Shown here: one piece after another, positions 16,720-25,438 of the stretch
Position numbering within the stretch: the stretch's first letter is position 1
How the letters are laid out: each line of letters opens with the position of its first letter
Assembly (NCBI GenBank): GCA_964429135.1
Contig: CAYSAU010000003.1
Span: 124,001-188,000, forward strand
Direction: 5' to 3'
Origin: CAZSDU01 sp964429135
GTDB lineage: Bacteria > Bacteroidota > Bacteroidia > Bacteroidales > FEN-979
Length of the DNA: 64,000 nt
The notes under the pieces: generated by a model
Seen by the model: only the letters and a program-made list of their open reading frames with translations
Database searches by the model: none
Told to the model about the DNA's origin: nothing
Program-made: the position numbers and the translations under genes

Positions 16720-17928
16720 TTACTTTTTCCGGCGATAATTCTCTCGGGTACTGTGTTGCTTTGATGAACGAGATTTCCGGGGATCATAAGGGGGGGATTC
16801 GCCCAGATGAACCGGAACCACTGCTTTATACACTGCTTTCTCTAAAAGGGTCTCGATGGCTGAAAACTTGCCCTGATCCTTTTCACCGATCAAGGTGATG
16901 GCTACCCCGCTGGCTGCTGCCCTGGCCGTACGCCCGATGCGGTGAATATAATCCTCGGCATCGTGAGGTACATCAAAATTGATTACCATATCAATATCCT
17001 CCACATCAATTCCCCTTGAAAGGATATCCGTGGCAACAAGAATGTTCTTCTCACGGTTTTTAAACCCATTCAGTACTTTTTCCCTGGTCTGCTGATCCAG
17101 ATCCGATGAAATATCCTCTGCTGCCAGTCCGGCTTTCCTTAGGGACGTACTGACTTCCCGGGTCTTGCTTTTGGTAGAACAAAAAATCAGGATGATCCTG
17201 TTCTGTTGATTTTGCATCAGGTAGCTGACCAGGGGGACTTTCTGACGGTCATAAACCACATAGGCCAACTGAAGGATACGCTCGGCCGGTTTAGCCAGGG
17301 CAATGCTGATTTCCACCGGATTCTTAAGAATTTTTCTGGCCAGATCGCGTATTTCTTTAGGCATAGTGGCTGAAAAAAGCAAATTCTGACGTTGTTGTGG
17401 TAGAAAAGATATAATTTTTAGAATATCATCATAAAAACCCATATCAAGCATGCGGTCAGCTTCATCAAGAATCAGGCAGTTCAAACCTGAAAAATCCACA
17501 TACCCCATATTTAGATGCGCAATCATTCTGCCGGGAGTACAAATAACCACCCCGGCACCCTGGGTGAGGGCCTGCTTTTCACGCGAAAAAGAAGCGCCGT
17601 CTGTGCCTCCGTATACCGCAATGGAACTTACAGAAGTATAATAGGAAAGCCCTTCCATGTGCTGGTCAATCTGAACAGCCAGTTCCCTCGTCGGAACAAT
17701 CACCAGGGCTTTGATGTGATCATCTCCACCATAGCTAATGATTCTTTGAATGACAGGAAGCAGAAACGCGGCAGTTTTCCCCGTACCGGTTTGTGCCGAT
17801 GCAATCAGATCATGACCTTGCAGGATAACCGGAATGGTTTTGTCCTGGATGGGAGTAGCGTTTTCATACCCAAGGGCCGCAATGCCTTCAATCAATTGCG
17901 GATGAAAATCAAATGCTGTAAATTTCAA
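16720..17928 (-). CDS. DEAD-box ATP-dependent RNA helicase (RhlE-like)
   Basis: 402 residues comprising the two RecA-like domains and a short basic tail (SRSSKQHSTRENYRRKK). Motifs in order: Q-motif (ATPIQDKTIP), I ASAQTGTGKT, Ia PTRELAVQ, II DEAD, III SAT, V DILSRGIDVEDI, VI HRIGRTARA. These enzymes unwind short RNA duplexes in ribosome assembly and mRNA decay. The start is a TTG at 17928: it gives the family N-terminus (MKFTAFDFHPQ) and no in-frame ATG lies between it and the promoter box. Co-directional with the cold-shock gene; both are probably used at low temperature. Confidence 0.93.
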   Translation of the reverse strand: MKFTAFDFHPQLIEGIAALGYENATPIQDKTIPVILQGHDLIASAQTGTGKTAAFLLPVIQRIISYGGDDHIKALVIVPTRELAVQIDQHMEGLSYYTSVSSIAVYGGTDGASFSREKQALTQGAGVVICTPGRMIAHLNMGYVDFSGLNCLILDEADRMLDMGFYDDILKIISFLPQQRQNLLFSATMPKEIRDLARKILKNPVEISIALAKPAERILQLAYVVYDRQKVPLVSYLMQNQQNRIILIFCSTKSKTREVSTSLRKAGLAAEDISSDLDQQTREKVLNGFKNREKNILVATDILSRGIDVEDIDMVINFDVPHDAEDYIHRIGRTARAAASGVAITLIGEKDQGKFSAIETLLEKAVYKAVVPVHLGESPPYDPRKSRSSKQHSTRENYRRKK

Positions 17929-17955
17929 AATATAATGGGTTTAAAGGGAAAAGTA

Positions 17956-17963
17956 CAAAGGTA
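17956..17963 (-). promoter_or_regulatory. -7 box of the DEAD-box helicase gene
   Basis: Minus strand TACCTTTG, 27 bases ahead of the TTG start at 17928, which supports that start. Confidence 0.4.
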
Positions 17964-17990
17964 CTACTCCTTGACGGATAATAAATGCTA

Positions 17991-18161
17991 TTAGGATTTT
18001 AGAAGGATGATTATTCCTGAACCTTGGTTGCCTGCAACCTCATCCGGCAAAGCAATGAGCCGGCTGGCAAAACCCTGTTGGTCTTCCTGGCGGAAAGGGA
18101 AAGACAGAAAAAAAATAAGAGAAAAAATCCGATCAAACATAAAATCTTGTTTTTTCATCAT
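17991..18161 (-). CDS. Possible 56-residue secreted or membrane peptide
   Basis: An ATG-started frame beginning 4 bases after the TauE/SafE stop. The product begins MMKKQDFMFDRIF, has a short hydrophobic stretch (residues ~12-22) and ends GIIILLKS. No known family. Its spacing would allow translational coupling to the exporter, but it occupies most of a 237-base gap and could be chance; codon use gives me no firm decision. Confidence 0.28.
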   Translation of the reverse strand: MMKKQDFMFDRIFSLIFFLSFPFRQEDQQGFASRLIALPDEVAGNQGSGIIILLKS

Positions 18162-18165
18162 GAAT

Positions 18166-18948
18166 CTATAAAATTCGTTTGATAAGCAAAGTAAAGTTAA
18201 TCAGTCCTGAGATTTGCAAGATGGTAAGGACAACTGATAGCAAAATAACAGCCCGGATAAACCCACCTCCTTTTTTCACCGCCATATAGGAAGCAAGCAA
18301 AGCGCCAAGGATACTGCCTACTGAAAGAATCAGTCCATAAAGATAATTCACCTTCCCTTCAATGATAAACACCAGCAAAGCAAAAATGGCATAAAAGAAA
18401 ACGATGAGATTTTTTACTGCATTGGCTTTAACCAGATCATAACCGATACCAAGCATCAAAGCCATCAGCAGAAAATATCCAACCCCAACCTGGATAAAAC
18501 CACCGTAAAATCCAACAAAAAAGAAAACCAGATACTGCCACCAGCAAAGCGGTCGTGAAAGGAAACCGGGATTTTCTTTCATCCAACGATCGGGTCGATA
18601 AAAAAGAAAAAATACCATGAGCAACATGGCAATGATCATCGCGATTTCCACCACTTTTTCGTTGACATCAACTGCAAGATAGGCTCCCAGGACAGATCCC
18701 ACTGTAGCCGGAATCCCAATCCAGACCGGGCGCCAAGAGTCGAACATCTTCTGACGTGTAAAACTGCCCACTGATGAAAGCGTCTGGAAAAAGATGCTAA
18801 TCCGGTTAGTACCATTGGCAATATTGGCAGGTAAGCCCAGCAGGATCAACAGGGATAAACTGATCACCGACCCTCCACCGGAAAGGGTGTTGATAAAGCC
18901 AACAAAAACACCGGCGATGATGATGAGTATAATTTCTGTCAGTGACAT
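18166..18948 (-). CDS. TauE/SafE-family anion exporter
   Basis: 260 residues, almost entirely hydrophobic, with seven to eight membrane helices arranged as two repeats. The first helix carries the characteristic GVFVGFINTLSGGGSVISL, and the second half repeats a GGFIQVGVGYFLL signature. The family moves sulfite, sulfonates or other small organic anions across the inner membrane. No sulfur-metabolism gene is adjacent, so the substrate is open. It lies 51 bases after the APC permease on the same strand. Confidence 0.88.
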   Translation of the reverse strand: MSLTEIILIIIAGVFVGFINTLSGGGSVISLSLLILLGLPANIANGTNRISIFFQTLSSVGSFTRQKMFDSWRPVWIGIPATVGSVLGAYLAVDVNEKVVEIAMIIAMLLMVFFLFYRPDRWMKENPGFLSRPLCWWQYLVFFFVGFYGGFIQVGVGYFLLMALMLGIGYDLVKANAVKNLIVFFYAIFALLVFIIEGKVNYLYGLILSVGSILGALLASYMAVKKGGGFIRAVILLSVVLTILQISGLINFTLLIKRIL

Positions 18949-18999
18949 AAAAATATTGCTGAAAAATGTTTCTTAATTGTAGGCAAAGAAGAAGTGTAA

Positions 19000-20751
19000 T
19001 CATTTATTTTCATGTCCATGAGGTTTAAGTTTGCTATTTCTTTTACTATATAAAAAGTATATCATCAAACCGATGACGAGCCATATCAAAAACCTCATCC
19101 AGTTCGTAACACCCAATTGAGCCATGAGGTAAAAATTGGTCAGTAGTCCGAGAACGGGTATCAGGGAGAGTTGGTTGCGGATGGAGAAAAAAGTAAGAAC
19201 GGCAGCAGAAAGAATGAAAATTAGGATCGGAAATTCAGAACGGATGATCTTAAAAACAGAGGATTCCGGATGCAGGAACCAGGATAATAACCGCTCCAGT
19301 TCTTCCGGAATAAAGAAATAAAGGATAAGGAATATCACCACCCAGATAACAGGCAGATAATACCTGCTGTTGAAATAGGGTATCCTGAATCCGCCTCCAA
19401 TGCGCGAATCCTCTTTCGGAGAATGTCCTTTGTCAAGGATCAGTACACCTCCCGACACAAGAATAAAGGCAAAAAGTGTGCCTATGCTGGTCAGGTCCGT
19501 TACCTCAGTAAGATTCATGAACAAGGATGGGATGGCGACGAGAAATCCGGCAACACACGTTGAAAAAGCCGGTGTTTTATATTTCGGATGAATTCTTGAA
19601 AAAGCTTTCGGGAGTAATCCATCCCTGCTCATGCTCATCCAGATCCGGGGTTGACCCACCTGAAAAACAAGCAATACACTAGCCATTGCTATCACCGCAC
19701 TGATAGCAATGATCCCGGAAAGTTTTGTCAGATGAAGCTGTTGAAAAACATAAGCCAGGGGATCGCCCACCCCCAGCCTGCTGTATGATGTCATACCGGT
19801 AAGGACAAGACTGATAAGGATATACAATACAGTGGTAATTAGGAGGGCAAAAAGAATAGCCCGGGGTAAATCCCTGCGAGGATTACGGCACTCTTCAGCA
19901 GTGGTGGAGATGGCATCAAAACCAATATAGGCAAAAAAAACACCGGATACTCCCTTCAGTACTCCCGAAATACCATTGGGAGCAAAGGGATGCCAGTTAT
20001 CCGTTCGGATATAAAAAGCGCCTACCACGATCACCAGTAAAAGCACAGCGATTTTCAACAATACCATGGTGTTGCTGGCTAATTTGGTTTCATAAATACC
20101 GATATATACAAGCCATGAAATAAAAACCACAACGGAAAAAGCAGGAATATCTGCGATTAACCTGATCCCGCCGATGATTGGAGCATTCTGCCACGCCAGA
20201 TAAGCCTCCTGTAAACTCCTGCTCAATCCGTTCAGGCTTGCTCCCTGAGACAAAGCGTCAACCACCTGATGGTACCCTCGGGATGCGCTTAGGTAATCCA
20301 CGCAAAAATAATCAGGAATCGGCAAACCAATCCCGCACATTAGTCCGCTGAAATAGTCAGACCAGGAAATGGCTACGGCGATATTGCCGATAGCATATTC
20401 CATGATCAGGTCCCAACCAATAATCCAGGCAATCAATTCTCCGAAACTGGCATAGGCATAGGTATACGCGCTTCCGCTGATGGGGATGACAGAAGCAAAT
20501 TGGGCATAACACAGGGCTGAAAACCCACAGGCAATGGCAGTAAATAAGAACAACAATGACACTGCCGGACCCCCGCTGGCAGCTGCATTTCCAATGGTGC
20601 TGAAGATTCCGGCGCCAATTACGGCTGCAATACCCATCCCGGTAAGATCATACACATTCAGACTTCTTTTGAGTCCGGCAGGACCTGAAGGAGAGGCATC
20701 CGATAGGATATGAGAAATGGTTTTTTTTCTAAATAACTGAGGGGAAAACAC
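19000..20751 (-). CDS. APC-family amino acid permease (cationic amino acid transporter type)
   Basis: 583 residues from a GTG at 20751. The first membrane helix carries the APC signature GMGIAAVIGAGIFSTIG, and the later FFAYIGFDAISTTAEECRNP segment is characteristic of the CAT-type branch; twelve or more helices follow, ending in a short basic tail. These permeases import amino acids by proton-coupled or exchange transport. The longest frame extends to 20853, overlapping the divergent SDR gene, with a nonsense-looking N-terminus; the GTG gives the usual short LFRKK leader. A TTTG with TACTTTTA 21 bases later on the minus strand is a plausible promoter. Two unusually long periplasmic loops (around residues 160-200) are visible. 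Confidence 0.87.
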   Translation of the reverse strand: MFSPQLFRKKTISHILSDASPSGPAGLKRSLNVYDLTGMGIAAVIGAGIFSTIGNAAASGGPAVSLLFLFTAIACGFSALCYAQFASVIPISGSAYTYAYASFGELIAWIIGWDLIMEYAIGNIAVAISWSDYFSGLMCGIGLPIPDYFCVDYLSASRGYHQVVDALSQGASLNGLSRSLQEAYLAWQNAPIIGGIRLIADIPAFSVVVFISWLVYIGIYETKLASNTMVLLKIAVLLLVIVVGAFYIRTDNWHPFAPNGISGVLKGVSGVFFAYIGFDAISTTAEECRNPRRDLPRAILFALLITTVLYILISLVLTGMTSYSRLGVGDPLAYVFQQLHLTKLSGIIAISAVIAMASVLLVFQVGQPRIWMSMSRDGLLPKAFSRIHPKYKTPAFSTCVAGFLVAIPSLFMNLTEVTDLTSIGTLFAFILVSGGVLILDKGHSPKEDSRIGGGFRIPYFNSRYYLPVIWVVIFLILYFFIPEELERLLSWFLHPESSVFKIIRSEFPILIFILSAAVLTFFSIRNQLSLIPVLGLLTNFYLMAQLGVTNWMRFLIWLVIGLMIYFLYSKRNSKLKPHGHENK

Positions 20752-20786
20752 CGGTAAATTTTCGATAAAAGTAAAAAAATTGTACC

Positions 20787-20797
20787 TTGCCCGGCAA
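20787..20797. promoter_or_regulatory. Short dyad between divergent permease and SDR genes
   Basis: TTGCCCGGCAA is a perfect 5-1-5 palindrome located 10 bases before the SDR ATG and 36 bases before the permease GTG, where an operator could control both. Only one copy is present, so this is tentative. Confidence 0.2.
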
Positions 20798-20806
20798 AAA
20801 TTTTGA

Positions 20807-21424
20807 ATGAAAATTGCTGTTTTTGGCGCTAGTGGTAAGACCGGTATCCTCACTGTTTTCCAGGCATTAAATAAGGGTCACCAGGTCACTGCATTTTCAC
20901 GCCAGGCTTCCAAAGTCACGATCCGACACCACAATATTCGAATTATTCAGGGGGATATCCTGGATTATGAAAAAGTAAAACAAGCTGTCCTGGGCAATGA
21001 TGTAGTCATTTGCACCTTGGGAATGAATAAAAATAAACCTGCCAACGTTCTTTCAAAAGGCACAGAAAACATCCTTAAAGCCATGGGGGAATGCAAGGTG
21101 AACCGTATCATCTGTATGTCGTCGGCAGGAATTTTAGGGAATGATGCCAATTTCTGGTTCGGTAAAATTATCATGCCTTTATTTCTCAGACAAGTCTTTA
21201 CCGATAAGATCAGACAGATGGAAATAATCCGTGAAAGCCTTATGGAATGGGTGCTGATCCGGCCTGTTGGTCTGACCGATGCGCCTAAAACCGGTAAATA
21301 TGTGATTACCTTAGGTAATCCGACCTCCTCCACTATTCCCAGGGCAGACGTGGCGGATTTTATGCTGAAACTCATAACGGATAAAAAATATGACCGCATG
21401 ATGCCGGCCATTTCAAGCCATTAA
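20807..21424 (+). CDS. NAD(P)-binding atypical SDR-family protein
   Basis: 205 residues. Starts directly with a dinucleotide-binding fold: MKIAVFGASGKTGILTVFQAL, the GASGxTG variant used by NmrA-like / BLVRB-like atypical short-chain dehydrogenases. A strand ending in VVICTLG and the CMSSAGI motif follow, as does the LIRPVGLTD loop. The canonical YxxxK catalytic pair is not seen in its usual spacing, as in many members that are flavin/biliverdin reductases or redox sensors. Substrate unknown. Divergent from the amino acid permease and separate from DUF169 by 74 bases. Confidence 0.82.
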   Translation: MKIAVFGASGKTGILTVFQALNKGHQVTAFSRQASKVTIRHHNIRIIQGDILDYEKVKQAVLGNDVVICTLGMNKNKPANVLSKGTENILKAMGECKVNRIICMSSAGILGNDANFWFGKIIMPLFLRQVFTDKIRQMEIIRESLMEWVLIRPVGLTDAPKTGKYVITLGNPTSSTIPRADVADFMLKLITDKKYDRMMPAISSH

Positions 21425-21498
21425 AATGCCCTGCATGAAAGACCCAACCAAATAACAAATAAAACCTGTAAGCCTTAACCCTGAAACAAGGAATAATT

Positions 21499-22242
21499 AT
21501 GAATCAAAAACTGAAAAATGATTTCCTAAAAAAATGGGGTCAATATTTTCGTGAAAGTGAACTCCCCCTTGCATTTTATTATACCGAAAATCCAGGTAAC
21601 ATCAACCGGGCCAACATGCCAAAAGGACACAGTTGTATTATCTGCGAGCTTGCCATCGTCAGAAAAGGAACTCCCCTGGCCTGGAATGCAAACGCTCTGG
21701 CTTGTGGAGGAGCCAGCCGTTACCTCGGCTATACCGAAACCATGAGACCCAATTTTGAGTATTTCCTTTCAACAGGAATCCCGGGCAAAATGAAAGGGGA
21801 ACGTTACATACGTACCCCTGAAATGGTAAGGGAAATTATGCACAAAATGCGCTGTATCCCAGCCCAAGGGAAATTTATTGTGTTCAAACGTTTTGATCAG
21901 TTGACTCCTGAGGAAGAACCTATGGCCATCGTCTTCTTTGAAAAACCTGATGTGATTTCCGGACTTTTCACCCTGGCCAATTTTGACCAACCTCAAGGGA
22001 ACGGGGTTATTTCTCCCTTCGGGTCAGGTTGTGCATCAATTGTGTACCACGCGATTCAGGAGAATAAAAAAAAGAATCCAAAAGCAATCTTAGGCATGTT
22101 TGATCCTTCGGCCCGGTCTTGTGTCCCCAATGATATTCTGACTTTCTCCATCCCTATAAAAAAATTTGAAAAAATGGTTAGTTATATGGAAGAGAGTTTC
22201 CTGATCACTTCGACCTGGGATAAAATAAAAAACAGATTATGA
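21499..22242 (+). CDS. DUF169 domain protein
   Basis: 247 residues matching the DUF169 family: N-terminal LPLAFYYTENP strand, a conserved cysteine-rich KGHSCIICELAIV segment, and ACGGASRYLGY, with a later SARSCVPNDILTFSIP segment. DUF169 proteins are common in anaerobes and archaea; their biochemical role is unknown, though the conserved cysteines have prompted guesses at metal or cofactor binding. It starts 74 bases after the SDR gene on the same strand; no hairpin lies between, so cotranscription is possible. Confidence 0.8.
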   Translation: MNQKLKNDFLKKWGQYFRESELPLAFYYTENPGNINRANMPKGHSCIICELAIVRKGTPLAWNANALACGGASRYLGYTETMRPNFEYFLSTGIPGKMKGERYIRTPEMVREIMHKMRCIPAQGKFIVFKRFDQLTPEEEPMAIVFFEKPDVISGLFTLANFDQPQGNGVISPFGSGCASIVYHAIQENKKKNPKAILGMFDPSARSCVPNDILTFSIPIKKFEKMVSYMEESFLITSTWDKIKNRL

Positions 22243-22284
22243 CCATCCTGGTTCCCGATTTCGGAAATCCCCAAAATAGATTCC

Positions 22285-22292
22285 TAATTTTG
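22285..22292 (+). promoter_or_regulatory. -7 box of the M64 peptidase gene
   Basis: TAATTTTG, 20 bases ahead of the ATG at 22313. Confidence 0.45.
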
Positions 22293-22312
22293 TAACCTTA
22301 ACCACTGAGTTT

Positions 22313-23743
22313 ATGAAAACCCTGTCCAGCATTGCAGCCATCTTAAGCCTGATGCTTATTCTGACCTCCTTTGAGCCGCTGAAAGATAAGCGCCCACTCA
22401 AAAACAATCTACAGGTTAAAACCATGCGCCTCGATTATTTCCACAGCGGGAATGCCGAGAAAGAATATTTTGCCATCGACCAGATTGTCAATGACGGTAT
22501 TTGGCCTGGTAGCCTGACTGTCATGATCGACGACCTTAACCTTGGCCCCTATTGCTTTGAGCTCAGGGATATCACAAGCGGGAACCTGCTTTTTTCAAGG
22601 GGTTTTGGCAGCATTTTCGGAGAATGGCAAACCACCCCTGAAGCTGAAACGCAATGGGGTACTTTCCATGAATCCCTCCGTTTTCCCTGGCCCCAGATCC
22701 CAGTCAGGGTCGTGATCAAGAAAAGAAATGCGGTGAATAATTTCCAGGAAATATGGACTACCGATATCGATCCCAAGTCCAGGCTGGTTAACTCCGCTCC
22801 TCTTGCAAAAACGCATAAAACCGACATCATTTACGAAAATGGGCACACCAACCAAAAAGTTGACCTTGTCATCCTCGGAGATGGATATACAGCAAATGAA
22901 ATGGAGAAATTCAGAAATGATGCCAAACGACTCACTGATGTACTGCTCAGCACAGAACCCTTTAAATCTAGAGTGGGAGATTTCAACGTCCGGGCAGTGG
23001 AAACACCCTCGGAATTATCGGGAGTCTTTAAACCTCATCCTGGAGAATTCAGACGTACCCCCCTTTCAGTACAATATGGAGTTTTCGGTTCTGAACGATA
23101 TGCTTTGACTTACGACAACCGTACAATCAGGGATATCGCTTCAGAAGTTCCTTATGATTTCATGGTGATCCTCATCAATGAGAGAACATATGGCGGTGGG
23201 GGAATCTATAACCTCTATACCACTGTGTCTGCAGACAACAAATTTGCCGATTATATTATGGTGCATGAAATGGGTCACCATATGGGTGCTTTGGCAGATG
23301 AATATTACACTTCTGCCGTTGCTTATGAAATGCAGGAAACCCCTGTTGAGCCATGGGAACCTAATGTCACAACTCGAATTGACAGGCAACAGTTAAAGTG
23401 GAAAAACCTGGTGGACCCAGAAATCCCCCTTCCGACTCCTTGGAATAAAAAAGCATTTGACACCTTTGGTTATCAGATTCAGAAAGAAAGGGATAGCCTG
23501 AGGGCTGCAAAAGTTCCGGAAAATATCATGGAAGAACTGTTTGAGAGACAAAAGAAACAGGAGGATGTCTTTTTTGCTTCAGAAAAATTCAAAGATAAAG
23601 TCGGCGCTTTTGAAGGAGCCAATTATTCGGCCAAAGGACAGTACCGTTCCCAACTGGACTGCATCATGTACACTCGTCATATGAGTTTCTGCCGGGTTTG
23701 CCGTCAAAGTCTGGAAGCCGTGATGGATCAGTATACCAAATGA
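22313..23743 (+). CDS. Secreted M64-family (IgA-peptidase-like) metallopeptidase
   Basis: 476 residues. A hydrophobic N-terminal signal is followed by an ~140-residue all-beta N-terminal domain of M64 proteins (GNAEKEYFAIDQIVNDG) and then the peptidase domain, which begins VDLVILGDGYT. The zinc site is HEMGHHMGALADEYY (H318, E319, H322, with the conserved DEYY). M64 was named from a Clostridium IgA protease; Bacteroidota members are abundant but their substrates are mostly unknown. There is no T9SS tail or lipobox, so it is probably periplasmic or released by another route. Own -7 box; converges on the DedA gene with a 7-base gap. Confidence 0.92.
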   Translation: MKTLSSIAAILSLMLILTSFEPLKDKRPLKNNLQVKTMRLDYFHSGNAEKEYFAIDQIVNDGIWPGSLTVMIDDLNLGPYCFELRDITSGNLLFSRGFGSIFGEWQTTPEAETQWGTFHESLRFPWPQIPVRVVIKKRNAVNNFQEIWTTDIDPKSRLVNSAPLAKTHKTDIIYENGHTNQKVDLVILGDGYTANEMEKFRNDAKRLTDVLLSTEPFKSRVGDFNVRAVETPSELSGVFKPHPGEFRRTPLSVQYGVFGSERYALTYDNRTIRDIASEVPYDFMVILINERTYGGGGIYNLYTTVSADNKFADYIMVHEMGHHMGALADEYYTSAVAYEMQETPVEPWEPNVTTRIDRQQLKWKNLVDPEIPLPTPWNKKAFDTFGYQIQKERDSLRAAKVPENIMEELFERQKKQEDVFFASEKFKDKVGAFEGANYSAKGQYRSQLDCIMYTRHMSFCRVCRQSLEAVMDQYTK

Positions 23744-23761
23744 AAACCTCTTATGAAGAGG
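23743..23761 (-). terminator. Weak hairpin between convergent M64 and DedA genes
   Basis: CCTCTT / AAGAGG (23747-23752, 23756-23761) with a 3-base loop, followed on the minus strand by TTTT. It overlaps the end of the DedA frame, so it may end that transcript. Only a 6-bp stem. Confidence 0.3.
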
Positions 23762-24419
23762 ATGATGCTTGATCCCCTGGGTCTTTTGGAAATTTATCTT
23801 GTTTCTTCATCTTGATGAAACCCCGGATAAGAATGGTCATGGTAATGGCGGTAATTCCAAGGATGATATATTCTATGTGATCAACAGAAGCGGGAATTTT
23901 TTTGCCAACCAGATAACCTAAAGGGATCAACGATCCGGCCCAAATTATAGCCCCGACAATATTTAACAGGTTAAACCTCCAGAAATTCATCTCAATGGCT
24001 CCTGCCAGGATAGGAACAAATGTCCGAACCACTGGAATGAAACGGCCGCCAATCAGTGCCAGTCCACCGTGTTTATCATAATAAGCCCTGGCCTTCTCCA
24101 GATAGCGTTGTTTAAAAAAAAGACTGTCTTTCTTAAAAAACAGTTTCTTTCCCAAGAACTTCCCTGTGACAAAACCCGTCAGATTGCCAAGCATTGCCGC
24201 CAAAGCTACCGTGATTACCAATAAATAAATATTCACGGAAAGATCCGTAGAGCCACAATAAACACCTGCAGTGAAAAGCAGGGCATCACCCGGAAAAATA
24301 AATCCAAAAAACAATCCGGTTTCAGCAAAAATGACAAGTAGCATTAAAACCATCCCGCCATATTGGATCAACCTCTCCGAATTGATAAGGATGTCGAAAA
24401 AATCACCGAATTGTTCCAT
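23751..24419 (-). CDS. DedA-family membrane protein (SNARE-associated/VTT domain)
   Basis: 222 residues with four to five membrane segments. The VTT-domain landmarks are visible: FIFPGDALLFTAG near residue 40, FGKKLFFKK-type basic loop after the third helix, and GGRFIPVVRTFVPILAG. DedA proteins act in lipid scrambling, undecaprenyl phosphate flipping or envelope integrity and often depend on the proton motive force; the two conserved arginine/acidic residues of that motif are present. It is followed, on its upstream side, by a DUF2007-like gene only 9 bases away, so they are probably cotranscribed. Confidence 0.9.
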   Translation of the reverse strand: MEQFGDFFDILINSERLIQYGGMVLMLLVIFAETGLFFGFIFPGDALLFTAGVYCGSTDLSVNIYLLVITVALAAMLGNLTGFVTGKFLGKKLFFKKDSLFFKQRYLEKARAYYDKHGGLALIGGRFIPVVRTFVPILAGAIEMNFWRFNLLNIVGAIIWAGSLIPLGYLVGKKIPASVDHIEYIILGITAITMTILIRGFIKMKKQDKFPKDPGDQASSSS

Positions 24420-24428
24420 TCAGCCAAT

Positions 24429-24650
24429 CTACTGCTTAAGGATTTCGGCGAAGATTTTCTCGATTTCGCTTCTGAATCTGGAGGGTGCTTCAATATAACC
24501 CCAGCCATACTCCATTTCCATAATTCCACCCAAGGCCGTATCCTCTGACCTGACAATACCATGAGGAATGTTCCGGTCATTAAGCACTTCTTCCATAAGG
24601 TTGGCTTCGAACTCATTGTTCAGCACAAGTATTTTCTCAAATATTTCCAT
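24429..24650 (-). CDS. DUF2007-like small cytoplasmic protein
   Basis: 73 residues, no membrane segment. The opening EIFEKILVLNNEFEANLMEEVLNDRNIPHGIV fits DUF2007 (putative prokaryotic signal-transducing protein): a short beta-alpha-beta unit with the EA-x-x-x-x-x-L-x-x-x-x-I-x pattern. Function is unknown in the whole family. Nine bases upstream of dedA, probably one transcript. The similarity is short, so the assignment is moderate. Confidence 0.6.
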   Translation of the reverse strand: MEIFEKILVLNNEFEANLMEEVLNDRNIPHGIVRSEDTALGGIMEMEYGWGYIEAPSRFRSEIEKIFAEILKQ

Positions 24651-24714
24651 TCTTTTTTGCTCTAAGTTACGAATAAAGATTAAAAGATATAAAAATTTTC
24701 AAAATGATCATTGC

Positions 24715-25320
24715 TTATGATTTCACCGTTTTCTGAAAAGGATTCAAAACCGAAAAAATTGACTTGCTCCGATGTTCAAAATACCCTCCGCTTACGGCTT
24801 TCACCTCATCAATCGTATAAAAAGCCATGGGGTTATGCTGATGAATAATGTCAATCACCTTCCGAGCTTCCTTTCGCCTGATGGTGAGAAACAACATTTT
24901 TGTCGGCCCCATCATGCCGTCCACTGGGACAACAGTTACCCCATAGTTTTCATCACGCAAATGCTGGATCAGATTGCTCGTATCCATCTTCGGAATAACC
25001 CGGATCACCACAGTTCCTATGGAAAGCTTTTCCTCCAGCAGAATACCGAAAAAATTACCTGCTGCATAACCTCCTGCAAAGGCCAAATAACAATAAATAT
25101 TGTCCAAATGCTTCATGATCTGACCGATGGCGACCAACCAAATAAAGGATTCAAAGAAAGCAAAGAATGGAGCCAGTTTTTTTAAACCCTTTGCTGCAAA
25201 AATCAGCCGAATGGTCCCTATCGACTGATCAACAATACGAAATAAGAATATTAAAACCGGAAGGACAATGTACATAAACGTTTCATTGTCAAAAAACTGG
25301 GAAAAATAATCAAGATTCAT
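24715..25320 (-). CDS. UPF0316 membrane protein (DUF5698 + DUF2179)
   Basis: 201 residues. Three membrane helices in the first ~110 residues (VLPVLIFLFRIVDQSIGTIR..., GGYAAGNFFGILLEEKLSIG) are followed by a soluble DUF2179 domain (LRDENYGVTVVPVDGMMG, LFLTIRRKEARKVIDIIHQHNP, FYTIDEVKAVSGGYF). This is the UPF0316/YebE-like arrangement; DUF2179 resembles a ligand-sensing GlnB-like fold, and the function is unknown. A minus-strand TAAATTTG at 25371-25378 is a possible promoter, 50 bases upstream. Confidence 0.85.
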   Translation of the reverse strand: MNLDYFSQFFDNETFMYIVLPVLIFLFRIVDQSIGTIRLIFAAKGLKKLAPFFAFFESFIWLVAIGQIMKHLDNIYCYLAFAGGYAAGNFFGILLEEKLSIGTVVIRVIPKMDTSNLIQHLRDENYGVTVVPVDGMMGPTKMLFLTIRRKEARKVIDIIHQHNPMAFYTIDEVKAVSGGYFEHRSKSIFSVLNPFQKTVKS

Positions 25321-25380
25321 ACGACTTTAGGTTTTACGATTTTTTTTTGGATCCGTTATCTTTCAATCGTCAAATTTACA

Positions 25381-25415
25381 AAAGAAAAGGGTCGTTCCGA
25401 TGAAACGACCCTTTT
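25381..25415 (-). terminator. Rho-independent terminator of the 25439-25795 gene
   Basis: A 12-bp stem (25385-25396 with 25404-25415, AAAAGGGTCGTT / AACGACCCTTTT) and a 7-base loop; on the minus strand the stem runs into TTTTCTTT. It lies 24 bases past the stop of the small membrane protein gene. Confidence 0.8.
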
Positions 25416-25438
25416 ACCATACTCATTGATGAACAACA

